From Isoetes taiwanensis (Eukaryota; Streptophyta; Lycopodiopsida; Isoetales; Isoetaceae): DNA of 64,000 nt. A model generated the notes under the pieces. It did not search any database, was not told the origin of the DNA, and was given only the letters and a program-made list of their open reading frames with translations. The translations under genes and the position numbers were made by a program. The stretch covers positions 3,410,040 through 3,474,039 of the forward strand of contig JAJEKV010000074.1 of NCBI GenBank assembly GCA_021234155.1, read 5' to 3'. This document shows positions 1 to 10,362 of the stretch, piece by piece. Each line of letters opens with the position of its first letter. Position 1 is the first letter of the stretch.

Positions 1-354
1 GGTCTATCCAAACAAGAAGTTTTGGGCACTAGAACCCAGGCAAATTTTAGTCTATAAAAAGATCTCATTTGACATTTCTTCTTCATCAAGTTTGCTCTCA
101 CCCTCTTAGGCGATTTCCCCAAAATTCTCCTTGTCAACTTTTCCCAACCACTTTCTACTCCACCTCAAGCCAATTTGCCCCACAAACTTTGTTGAATGGT
201 ACAACAAAGGCCAATCACATCCATGCTTCCATGTCTTTGACCATCTCTTTAATTTTTATGCAACCTTGACTAGAACACCCTATTACACCTGGACATTATA
301 TGCCAAGATGACTAGCAAGTCTTACCTTGGGAACGCGGAGCACTTTGGGCTAAA

Positions 355-505
355 TATATGTATGTGGCATAGGCCACATGTATTTATCATATTGAACCAC
401 GGATCTATGGCCCAGATTTAGCCTAGATTGTGGTAGGTGGCATAGGCCACATGTATTTATTTTATATTGGACCCCACGATCTATGGCCCGTGATTTAGCC
501 TAGAT
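355..505 (+). repeat. Two tandem ~80-bp units with palindromic core (copy A)
   Basis: The phrase TGTGGCATAGGCCACATG followed by a TATTTAT stretch and GGCCCAGATTTAGCC-like text occurs twice in tandem. The core can pair with itself (TGTGGC against GCCACA with a 4-nt loop). The same pair occurs in copy B at 26,964-27,125. Confidence 0.7.
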
Positions 506-1479
506 CCCGGGTAGATGAGATGTTAGTTAGAGTTAGGTTTTGTTCTACTATTTAGAGAGAGCATTTTTCTCATCCTGCTTAGGCTTTGCTCATGTTTTGG
601 AGCACCTACTTTTGGAGCATCAATATGATTCAGGTTGTTCATTCTTTACTTTGTTCTTATTTTTGGAGTCTCTTCCACCTTCTTTTTTGTTGATTCATGA
701 GCATTTATGGCAGCCTTGTGGCATCTCGCAATCATGGACTGTTGCAAGGTGATGCCAAGAACCCCAAAATCAACACCGACGCCTCATGCCGGGTCTCTTG
801 GGCTCATGATCAATCTCTTTATTTTCATTTCAAGCATCTCCAAAAGTTGTTATGCCTAAAATTGTTTCTACATCAACACTTTATCCGATTCTATCACTAT
901 GTATTTGCCCACCAAAACACATCTAGTTTTTATTTGTCAAGATTTGTTTCTTTCGACATTGTGCACATTTAGTTCTTTTGAATTCCGGTGAATAATGACA
1001 TATTTTCCATGATTGTTTCCTGTGAACGAGCCCCCGGCTTTTCCCTAACATGTATTTTGATGCCTTTGTTTTTGCAGACGCAGCATTGGTTGTAGACTCT
1101 TCAAAATCTGCCAGAAGGCGATTCACGCTTTTTACCACATACTCGAAGTTTTGTTTCAAGTAGTGGCAAACGCCATCGATTTCTTGTCAAGGTGAGCCTT
1201 CTTTTCCATCACAAACACATGCAAAGAAGTTCCTACTTAAGTTTACAATATTTTTTATTTTTGCAAATGTCTTGCAACTTCAAATATGGCATACAACAAA
1301 TCTTTCAATAATTTGGGATACGTCACAAGAGCTGGACACTTTGGGGGAAAGCCCGGTCATTTCTGCTTTTTCTTTTGGCGCAATATGATAAAGAGGACGA
1401 CATCTCAACTTGAGGCCAAGCATTAAAACGCCAAGTATTAAATTATATGAGCCAAGTATTAAAACATCAGAATTTGCCT

Positions 1480-2720
1480 TCCCGAGTAGTCAAATGCCTC
1501 TCGAGGTCATCTCGACTTTGTTGTAAAAAGCATGCAAAGCACATCTTTGTTCACTCTTTTTTCGTAATCCACAAAACGCTGGTTGCATTTGTAGTCCAAC
1601 CGGGAGCCATCTCGACTTGGTTGTAAAATGGCATGCAAAGCACATCTTTAATCCTCTTCCGTAGGTTCATGTTGCACTAAATGTTGGGCTGTATTTGCAG
1701 TCCAACCAGATAATTGCACCCGGGCCCGCTCTCAACAAATGCATATAGTAGAGTTCGCCTCGAAAGTAGTTAAATGTCTCGCAAGTCATTTGGACTTGGT
1801 CGCAAAAAATGCATCACATGGCACATTTTTGTTAATCTTCTTCAGACTTCATATGGACTTGGTCGAAAAACTATGCACAAGACATGTTGTTATTCTTCGT
1901 GGTTCGAATACACCAAGTGTTGGATTGCACTTATAGTCCAATAGTTAGGATGATTGACTTCCAAGCAAGAGATTTAGGTTTGACACCTCAAAGAAATGTA
2001 ATTAGTAGATTCTCGCTATTGAAGACAATTGAGTAGTCAAAATGCCTCCGGAGGTCATCTGACTTTGTTGTAAAAAAAGCATGCAAGGAACATCTTTATT
2101 GAATCTTTTTCATGAATTCATAATCCATGAAACATTGGGTTAGCATTTGTAGTCCAACCGAGCCATCTCGACTTGGTTGTAGAATGGCATGCAAAGCACA
2201 TCTTTGTTAATCCTCTTCCAGTTCATGATCCACTCAAATGCCTGCCGCATTTCTAGTCCAACGGTTAGGGTAATTGCCTTCCAAGCAATAGACCCAAGCA
2301 GGATCGACTCTCCTCGACAAATGCAAGTAGTAGACGGGCTATTGGGAAAATTTGAGTAGCCAAAATGCCTTTGGGAGGCATCTCGACTTGGTTGTAAAAA
2401 AGCATGCAAAACACATCTTTGTTATTTTTCTTGCAGGAGTTCATGATACACTAAATATTGGGTTGTATTTGTAGTCCAACGATCAGAATAATTGCCATCA
2501 AAGCAATAAACCTGTGTTGATTCCAGTGCAAATGCATGTAGAGTCGGGCTCGAAATGTTAAATGCCTCTCGCAAGTCATCCGATTTGGTCATTCATGGCA
2601 CATTTTGTTAATCTTCTTCCAGAGTTCATATTAAAAAATGCATGCATAGCACATGTTGTTATACTTTCAAGAGTTCGTAATACACCTAAATGTTGGATTG
2701 CACTATATCACAGTTAGATG
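1480..2720 (+). repeat. Array of degenerate ~105-bp sub-repeats (copy A)
   Basis: About eight units share the order: GACTTGGTTGTAAAA, GCATGCAAAGCACATC, TTTGTTAATC, a GTTCATGA-like word, TTGGGTTGCATTTGTAG and TCCAAC. Spacing is roughly 105 bp, or about twice that where a linker intervenes. The array matches 28,040-29,300 in copy B unit for unit. It is too degenerate, and lacks spacers of constant length, to be a CRISPR-like array. Confidence 0.75.
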
Positions 2721-3099
2721 ATATTTTGGATTGCTTGCTCTCAACATGATGTATTTTGTGGGTTGCTTGATTAGCTTAAGCTCTTACGCTTACGGTTGTT
2801 TGTAAGGTTTTAATCACGCTTTTGTAATTTTCGCTTTGTTCTTTTGAGATCAAGTTATTATTTCTCCAAACCTTATGGGTATGTGCCCTTTTGTTTTGAT
2901 TCCTAGCCTTGATAGCATTCTAATATTAATAACCTCGTGTTCTATCCCATTCAAGGTTTTTGTACAATATTTGTGGATTTTTCTAGAGGGGTCATGTGTA
3001 TGTGGTATAAAACACCGTTCACAAAGGATGTACCTAGTGGATGTTTTGGTTGATATTATTGAAAGCGAAGTAACCTCTCTTTGCTTGTCTTTCTTTTCT

Positions 3100-3770
3100 A
3101 CTTACAAGTCTGATTATGCAATCGAAGCCACTCACCAATTGAATTGCTTCCAATGCCTATAGAAATGTGTGTTGTAAAAGCAATATTTGTGCTAGTGTAC
3201 ATATAGTATCTAATGGATGGTTTCATTGACCTTTTCTATCTATCTTTCTAGGTGAAACCGTGATTGTGATTCAATCATTGGTGACAATGTACCCATTATT
3301 TTGCAAAACATAGTTGTTCTTAGTCTTTGATAAAGCAAACAGCTTGGTTTGAACTAGAGTTTGTTTTGCTTGCTTGTTTGCTTCATTTTGCTGTGTTTCA
3401 TTATGTATGAAAGCCACCACCAAAGGGAATTAAGTCCAATGTTAGGAAATGTGTCAAGAAGTAATATTTGAGCATGTATACATGGCACATTTAGTGGAAT
3501 GTCAATGTTTGTTGGGCTCTTTTAGTTTCCTCATTGGCTTTTTCTTATCTTCTAGTGAAACCGAACTGCAATTCAATCATCTTTGATTAGAGTATTTTCT
3601 ACCCACTATTTTGCTAAACATAGTGGTTCAACTTTGGCAAAGCAAACAATCGATCCGGAAATGGAGCTATCTCAATGGCTTTTTGTCTATCTTTTTCCAA
3701 GTGAGACCTACGGTAATTCAATTAAGCGTGTGGTATGCTAAAAAAAACTCTTGTGCATCAACCATTTAAA
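3100..3770 (+). repeat. Two to three ~300-bp sub-repeats (copy A)
   Basis: The block AAGCCACTCACCAATTGAATT ... GTGAAACCG ... ATTCAATCAT ... TTTGCAAAACATAGT ... AAAGCAAAC appears first near 3,125 and again near 3,410, with a shorter third start near 3,670 (GCTTTTTGTCTATC then a GTGAGACC word). The counterpart in copy B is 29,700-30,345. Confidence 0.6.
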
Positions 3771-4413
3771 CAAAATCTGCCACGACATAACTTTTTTAGA
3801 TGGTTAAACTTCCCAAGTCATGGGCAACATAAAATATTGGCAGTTTAGGTTTTCAATTATATTTGGATTATTACCATGCGTACAATGGCAACAAAACAAA
3901 TATATACACATGGACCTAGGCATTTTTATTTTTATTTGATCTATTGTTCATTCCTATCCGCATCCAATCTTCTCCAACCTTTGCCCCCAAGCCCCGCCTT
4001 TATCGCTAGTTTTTACAAAAGAGAGATGCAAATTAGTTATTCCACATCTAAATGTGTAGAAGAAAATTAAATTTGTTCTCATCTCGAGCGTTGTTTTTGA
4101 TATAGCAAGCTTATTAATGTTTTGAATGCGCTTTTTACTGAGGCTGCATATTACAATGGGTTGAAAGGAAAGCTAAGTGACGGCTGACAAAGGAGCAATT
4201 GTGATGATACAGATGCTAATTTGAGCAAGTGGGATAAGCTTGTTTCCACTAATCAATGCCTTTTGTCTAACCAAGCTTCGTAAGTCTCAAAATCCCCTTG
4301 TTGAATGGCTTGCTCTCCTCGGCCCGGATAGGTCACCAATCCCCAAAAGGTTCCCCTCCCTTAGAACCCTATCGAGGGTTTCTACTCATAAGGCTCCATC
4401 AAATATTATTCAG

Positions 4414-5962
4414 CCTCGATATTCCAAAGACAAAGATATGGCCCTTTTATGATATACTATACCGCTCTTTGTCATGCGATACGCTTATCCTCGATCATGG
4501 TATACACCGACAAGGTAGCCAAGCAAGTAGCACCTTTAGGAAGAACTTGTAAGGTGTGTGTACATTTATTTATGTGCACATTTATCCATGTACACATTTA
4601 CCCATGTGGACACTTTTTATGCCACTTTAGTTAATAGCGCAAGTGGGCCACACCATTTATCCCATATGCTCAAAGGATAATGGGAAAAACCCTAGCCCAA
4701 CTCCTTGGTCTATATATAAGTATAGGAAACCCTAATTTTCCATTTTCGTCCACAAATTTCTAGGACTTGCTTGCTCCAAGAGCCAAACTCGCCTCCCTGC
4801 ATCTATCCCGAGCAATTAGCCTGGCCGCCTTCCCCTTCTAGCTTGGCTCTAGTAGTTCAAAGGATGGTCGAGCAGCTCAGAAAGGAGGACAAGCCAAGGA
4901 CTGGTATTTTGTCAATTCACAGTCTAAAACCGTATCCCGTATATAGAATAAGCAGGTTTAGCCTATTGATTTGCCCACAGCGTACCCATTCAGATCTTCT
5001 TAGATATCAAGCCTTAACTAAAGCACCTAACTCAAGATTTAGATTAAATCTTGTTTTTAGTTCTTCTTTGATATGTATGTGATGATGATCTCCTCGTGGA
5101 CTCATTGTATTGGGAAGGGGGGTAGAGACTTTAAAAGCCTAGTAGTATGATGCTCCTAGCCAACCTCTTTAATAATGCACTATTAAATTCGGCCTGTACA
5201 AGAGCCACACCGTTGTGGGTGAAGGCCGCATTGGCTACAAGGGCGTTCATGTCTTGACTCATGATCATGTCCTCCGGGTAGTAAAAGCCTATCGGGAATA
5301 TTGTGGACTAGGACCTAATGCTCACATCGCTGCGGAGGGCTTTGCATGGGTTCGACACCTTTGGGTGGTGGACACCTTCCATGGAGTTCAACAGCACGGG
5401 CAAAGGGCCTCTAGTCACCTTGAGTCAAGATGCCAACCTCCTGTGGAGAAATCCCTCACTGCCCCACTCCGGAACTGGGAGATGAAACCTGTGAATAGCC
5501 CCTTTGGCTATGCATCCCAAGTAGTTACGGGGCCAGTCCCAACACCTTTCAACATACCGTAAAGTGTGCACATGAGGCGGATGGAGTGACTACCCTAGCC
5601 ATGTTCTTATGCCACCAAATCCATTTATGAATTTTGTCCGCAATGACCTCTCGAGACCCGCCACCATCCCCTTGAGTCCCGAGGCCCCAGATCTCCATAT
5701 GTGATGTAACGATCTTGCCTATGCAGAGCATGTGGTGAGCCATTCGTGATGGTCATGTGATGTAGATGTTGTACATCGACATGTATGTTTATGCTTCCAG
5801 CCCAGGTAGGTCTCAAGAGAGAGCGTCAGGTAAATGACCCTTCATTCTTCCTACCGAACTCATCAAGGTTGGCAAAGGATGTGAGGGCCCTATATTAGCA
5901 TTCGGGGGGATGAACTTTTGTTTGTATACGTGAGTGCAACGTATATTTATAGGGACGTCACA
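4414..5962 (+). mobile_element. Solo LTR in copy A
   Basis: This is the counterpart of the cleaner LTR at 31,018-32,594. The right end reads GACGTCACA followed by GTTTC, the same 5-bp flank as in copy B. The left terminus is corrupted, so the start is placed by alignment with copy B. It has a TATA box and the same downstream leader. No PBS, PPT or coding region follows, as expected for a solo LTR. Confidence 0.7.
4711..4718 (+). promoter_or_regulatory. TATA box of the LTR (copy A)
   Basis: TATATATA lies about 300 bp inside the LTR, followed by AAGTATAGGAAACCC. The equivalent is conserved in copy B at 31,304-31,310. This position fits the U3 promoter of a plant LTR element. Confidence 0.55.
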
Positions 5963-6178
5963 GTTTCTTTTACGACATACATAAATGACAGAAATAAAAT
6001 CAAAGAAATTTTATTTGCAAACTATGCTATGAATTTATTCGACGGATAAGTTACTCTTTTCAAAATCGTCCATTAGATTTTCACCACATTTGATCTCCCG
6101 ACTAAGAAAAAGTTTTGATTTTCCATTACTCAAATATTTATTCATTACCTTTTATTATTTTGAGAGTAATAGAATTAG

Positions 6179-6753
6179 GAATTTATCCAAGTCACATAAA
6201 AATATATTAGAGAACTTACACAATCATATCTGAACAACATAAACATGGAATATGGGCTGAAGCTTTACGGTCATAAGCGATATGGTTGCATGGAACACAA
6301 TGGAATTTGTACGCTTCAATTATGTAGCCTTGATCAATTGATTCTATACCCCATTATGCATTATAACATGTACACTTATGGTGTATAGGTATATATCTAA
6401 CCGGACCTATAAGGTCATTAGCTCGAGAAAATGATGGCTTTCTGGAAATGGTGTGAAGGATAAGATCCTTGATATCTATCTTTTTGAACAAACTATCTTT
6501 CATTTATTTTGGAAATTATGTAGGTTCAAAATCCACACCACTTTGGTGCATATTTAGGGCATATGTTCTTTATGAAGCCTTTTTTTGTAATGTGCAAAAT
6601 GTGCTAGTAAATGTATCTATTACATTGTCATTTTCACTTTATTGAAAATCCATAGTGATATTCTTCTTGATGGTGCAAATAGAAATAAATTTATTGAACA
6701 ATGAAAATTGCTTAAAGTAATACAATATTACGAGGTTTCTTTCATTCAACAAT
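6179..6753. other. AT-rich unique DNA, nothing recognised
   Basis: This stretch sits between the end of repeat A and the SINE tail. It is AT-rich, with no coding frame, RNA gene or repeat that I can support. Confidence 0.5.
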
Positions 6754-6987
6754 TAGATAGATAGATAGATAGTAGTTTTAGCGATCGCGCCACTAAGAAG
6801 CGACATCAAGCCCGGACATGTGACCACACCACACTACATTGCTTGGTTGGGCCGACCCCAACCACCGCCATTGCGACATTGGGATTTGACCCCATGATTA
6901 CCGAGTCTGGTCACAGTAGGTCTCGGTTCGAGACCACATTGCCCTAAGGAACTAGTGTGTCACCACTAGACCAAGCCTAATAGGCCT
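6754..6987 (-). mobile_element. tRNA-derived SINE with (TATC)n tail
   Basis: Read on the minus strand, the 5' end has an A-box-like GTCTAGTGGTGACAC and a B-box-like GGTCTCGAACC, the promoter layout of a tRNA-headed SINE. The body continues to GTGGTCACATGTCCG and then GTGGCGCGATCGCTAAAAC. It ends in a TATC tetramer run (GATA on the plus strand, 6,754-6,772). The 3' portion matches the SINE at 39,885-40,088 and the fragment at 56,817-56,900. A host tRNA gene is excluded because there is no cloverleaf and the body is ~235 bp. Flanking target duplications are not obvious. Confidence 0.75.
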
Positions 6988-7019
6988 CTTTCTTGCACAA
7001 TCTTTTTTTAAGTAGGATC

Positions 7020-7601
7020 AGCGTCTGAAGTCTTCTCTTCTTTGATGTATGCTCTAGAACAGCGATAAATACAATTTGTTTTGCGGTAAAGCTCTCATAA
7101 CATCGTGACTTTAAGGGAAAAATCATGCGGCTCTCAAGAAGCACTTTAGTGCATCATAAATCTATGATGATTATGTCTTCCATCTTTTCAATTCCAAGAG
7201 GATCCATCATAGTCCCCATGTTCTTAATGAACATAGGTTTACTGCCTTGTATCTTGGTTTGACAAGCTGAACATAATGCGCTATGGTCTCATATTATCAT
7301 CAATTCTCTTCCATATACTAGACAAGCGCCTCTAAGATTTCCTTAATATTATGGCATACCATAGATGATCAGGACCAGAGCTTTGAATAATCGAATGCTT
7401 CATCTAGCATCTCCTTCAAGTATGATTGAGGATATATCCACTTATTGTTTTGACTCCAAAGCGCTCTTGTTTAGGTTGTGCTTTGTTAGTAGTCTTCTTC
7501 TTAGGAATGGTCTTGCACAAGACTCCATTTAGATCAAAAACAAGTATCTTGTTACAAAGAGGTGGATAACTAAAAGATTCAAAAGTATATTGTTCATGCA
7601 A
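7020..7601 (-). pseudogene. Decayed FCP1/NIF-type (HAD) phosphatase-like fragment
   Basis: The minus-strand frame starting at 7,601 carries KILVFDLNGVLCKTI, which resembles HAD motif I of the plant NLI-interacting-factor/FCP1-like family, where DLNG replaces the usual DLDET. About 350 bases further, in another frame, KPMFIKNMGTMMDPLGIEK and then DIIIIDL are followed by a stop and CTKVLLE. This fits the lysine motif and the N-x-L-x-ID-D-S region of the same family, with the second acidic residue replaced by a stop. The middle of the domain is broken by stops and frame changes. No introns with convincing borders were found. It is likely an old gene fragment caught among repeats. The family call rests on two short motifs. 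Confidence 0.5.
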
Positions 7602-7879
7602 ATAGCATTATAATTGCACCCACGGTATAATTTCAAATGCTTATTGTTCAGCCCGTGTGAATTCCTTAAAGCCAAGTTTTTCTTTTGGGAGTTTAGCTTT
7701 GGCATGAATTCGAGAATGCAGACACTTTGTAGTGATCATGAAGGCCGTTGTAAGCATGTTATGATCGTTCTAAATGACGTGCTTGAGATGCATGATAAAA
7801 TGTGCATCTCGGGGACATCAAAACGAATGGTCATAACGCGCTTTACAATGGGAAACATGGTGCTAGGCTAGAATTGCGG

Positions 7880-9478
7880 TGGACGCTCCCTACAAAATAT
7901 ACGGGCGCCCGTCAGTACCTCCAGAAATCCCCATCCGTCCTTCTCGACCTTGCAGACCCTCCATCTATCCCGCCTCCGTATCCCTAGTGCGGAAGGGACA
8001 CGGAAAGGTGTCTTGGCCCTTCCCATGGGCTTCTATCCTACCGAAACATAAACAACGTGAACTAGCACAACAATACATCATACTGCACGGAAGGGTAGTA
8101 CATCCACATATCCATAACTACAACCGGTGATAAACATATGCCATAAAACATGAGAGCTCCTATCCAAGACTTCGGACTCATGGGAGGTAGGCTGCGGCTA
8201 GGCCTCAAGATAGAAGCGGACCCGAGTCATAACAATGGCGAGGGCTAGGGCTGACCATCCATCCGCCCCTCTTGTGCATACTTTGTAGATGGGCTAGATC
8301 CCGGCCTCTATAGCATGACTCTAGCCTTCCTCGCCAATCCCATGGTATCACCCATTGGGACTCCTCCGGTGTTGTATCTCCTGGTCCGTGTCGAGGCAAG
8401 AAGGGTTTCATCTCCCTTCCCAAGGTCTAGAGGTTCCATGGCGGCTAGAGAATCGTGGCGACACCGATTCATCCCGACTTAACCCCCAAAACAAGAGCCG
8501 AGGCCAGCACGCAACGCTTTGAGAGGCGTGGCAACACCTTTGCCCCGAGGAAGGTGTGGGACCCATGCCCGCCCACCGGAAGTGACCGCTATAAGCCCTA
8601 GCCAGCTATGGGGTCCCCAACCGGTATATGCTCAGTTGACCCTCCTCCATTATCTCCTCTAGCCCCATTGTGTAGTCTTTGAAGTCACGTCATATGCACG
8701 AGCCACATAATAATAGGGAACTAAAGGGTCTAACTAGGAGCATAAGTAATGGCTACTAGGTCTCTACCCCCCTCCCAATACAAGAGGAGCAAACATGATC
8801 AACCAACATCACATAACATCATATCATATCATGATCATCATCCAGAATAACATCTAGCCTAATCATACATATCTAACTTACGGTTAGGGTTTCTTGATTA
8901 GGTTCAAGATGTTGAATAAAGGGTTCTAGGATGGCTCTACTCTAGATATGAAATCTTGGCTCATCACGGAGTGCTAACTTTGGATGAACCGCTATGAACA
9001 CTACTCCAAATACCGCTCGAGCGCTCCCTCCCATTCACAGGCGTCTCCATGGTCCTTGAAGTGGTCAAGCGCAAGGCACTCCCAAGATGGTGCACACACT
9101 CTGAGGCCGCTGCGCACTAGGCTATGCCATGGCAAATCCACGCTTGAAAACGGGGTTTGAGTGCGAAGAAGGTTCCTGGTGTTAGGGCCAGGAAAGGAGG
9201 ACTAGGGTTAGGGTTTAGGTTTAGGTTAATATAGGTTAGGGTCCACATGGGATGACCGTGGCTCCCGTGGCTCCAATGGGACATGGCCATGTGGCCGGTT
9301 GCCCAATAGGGTAAGGCCATGTGGAAATGGGCCTTATCCTAAAAGGTTATCTTAGTTACATACATAACTTAGATATGCACCCATGCCACTTCCTAAGGTA
9401 TACAAGGCTATGAAGTAGACTTGTATAGTGATGGACTTGAAAATATACATATTTATAGCGTATATTTTCCCTCTGGGC
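7880..9478 (-). mobile_element. Inverted solo LTR, same family as in repeats A and B
   Basis: On the minus strand this shares ordered blocks with the LTRs at 4,414-5,962 and 31,018-32,594: an AACCCTAACCC block, a TTGTATTGGGAGGGGGGTAG block, GGAGATGAAACCC, and GAGGGGCGGATGGA followed by CCCTAGCC. It ends near CCGTATA ... GTAGGGAGCGTC. Its length (~1.6 kb) matches the family. It is much more diverged than A and B are from each other. The end at ~9,478 abuts a LINE fragment, so the LTR probably inserted in or next to it. No clear target duplication was found. No coding capacity. Confidence 0.6.
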
Positions 9479-9479
9479 G

Positions 9480-10064
9480 CATGACAGCAGCAGCTCATTG
9501 ACGTCCTCGGGGCTGCTGCAGAGAGGTGTTTTGGGAGAAGTCGCCACTGGCAAACCTCGGTAGCTATGGCCTTCCACGTAACCCGGTGGTTGATGCCGAA
9601 AACAAAAGAATGCAAACGCCGCTCCGTAAAGTCACAGACCACCGCTTCGATGCCCAGATGCAGTTAAGAAATACTGCACCTTCCTTAAGGCTAGAAAGGC
9701 CAGGTACATTACGGCCCATCAACAAAATGTTCTTCCTCCTAGAGCGTCATCCGGGACCTCTCGGCGGGAGAGTTACTCGGAGGCCGAGTATCAGCCCAGA
9801 AACATCACTCCAAACCAATAGAGGCAATACCTCTCGGTAACTCTATAACCACGGTGCAGCAGCATTATCCCCTCCCGGCGGGGCCAAAGTTAGAAATCCA
9901 GAGGCGAGGTAATTGGGTACGCAATGTCTAGCCAATGGAAAGGCACGGACCTTGATGGCATCAGGCGCGAGTTACTCAAGTGGGCGGGACCATCCATGGC
10001 ACCGATCTTTGTAGACATGTTCAACAAGACATTGGGGAAGGTTTTCCCCACCATGGACCACTAG
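9480..10064 (+). pseudogene. LINE fragment: linker and RT N-terminus, extra partial copy
   Basis: About 585 bp closely resembling 11,411-12,015, from GACAGC ... GGGGCTGCTGCAGAGAGG to CATGGACCACTAG. It covers the LINE ORF2 linker and the beginning of the reverse transcriptase, including a segment with GLDGI/APGPDG-like spacing before the RT core. Frames are interrupted. It stops at exactly the base where the second copy is interrupted by the Ty3 element, which suggests a tandem duplication or shared breakpoint. It is cut on the left by the solo LTR. Confidence 0.7.
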
Positions 10065-10362
10065 CGGGTTGTAACATGCCCGCGGGGGCCCGGCCCGTCC
10101 CACGGTAGTCATCTTCATAGTCGGGGAGGCCCAAGGCGGCGACCATCACGTGCCAAAGCCCAGGCGGTTGAAGGGGCCCCTCGTGGATGGGCCAGGATCT
10201 GATCCCGGCCACGGCGAGGACCCTTGAGGCATGAGTTGAAGAAAGTCAATAGTGTCCGCAAATAGGGAGGTGCAGTGCGGTAAAGGATCACGTCTTTTGA
10301 TCGCGTGCCTCAAACTCGAGGCCCCCTTCGCCCATGACCCCAGTTCTGCACATCCCGCTACA
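10065..10362 (+). other. Probable 5' leader of the LINE
   Basis: GC-rich DNA between the duplicated LINE fragment and the first plausible ORF2 start. No ORF1 with a zinc knuckle was recognised. Confidence 0.35.

Larger units (their letters stand above)
1..6178 (+). repeat. Copy A of a ~6.2 kb non-coding dispersed repeat, cut by the window edge
   Basis: This segment aligns collinearly with 26,615-32,812 (copy B) over its whole length, and homology stops at about 6,178. No coherent protein is seen in any frame. The parts in order are a paired ~80-bp repeat with a palindromic core, an array of ~105-bp sub-repeats, two to three ~300-bp sub-repeats, and a solo LTR near the right end. Copy A looks like a damaged version of copy B: most differences fall at CTG/CAG words. 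It may be a non-autonomous element or a segmental duplication; the left boundary is outside the window. Confidence 0.85.

Noticed and set aside
6754-6987. Functional tRNA gene
   Set aside because: A and B box-like words are present, but there is no cloverleaf and the unit is too long, with a SINE body and microsatellite tail.
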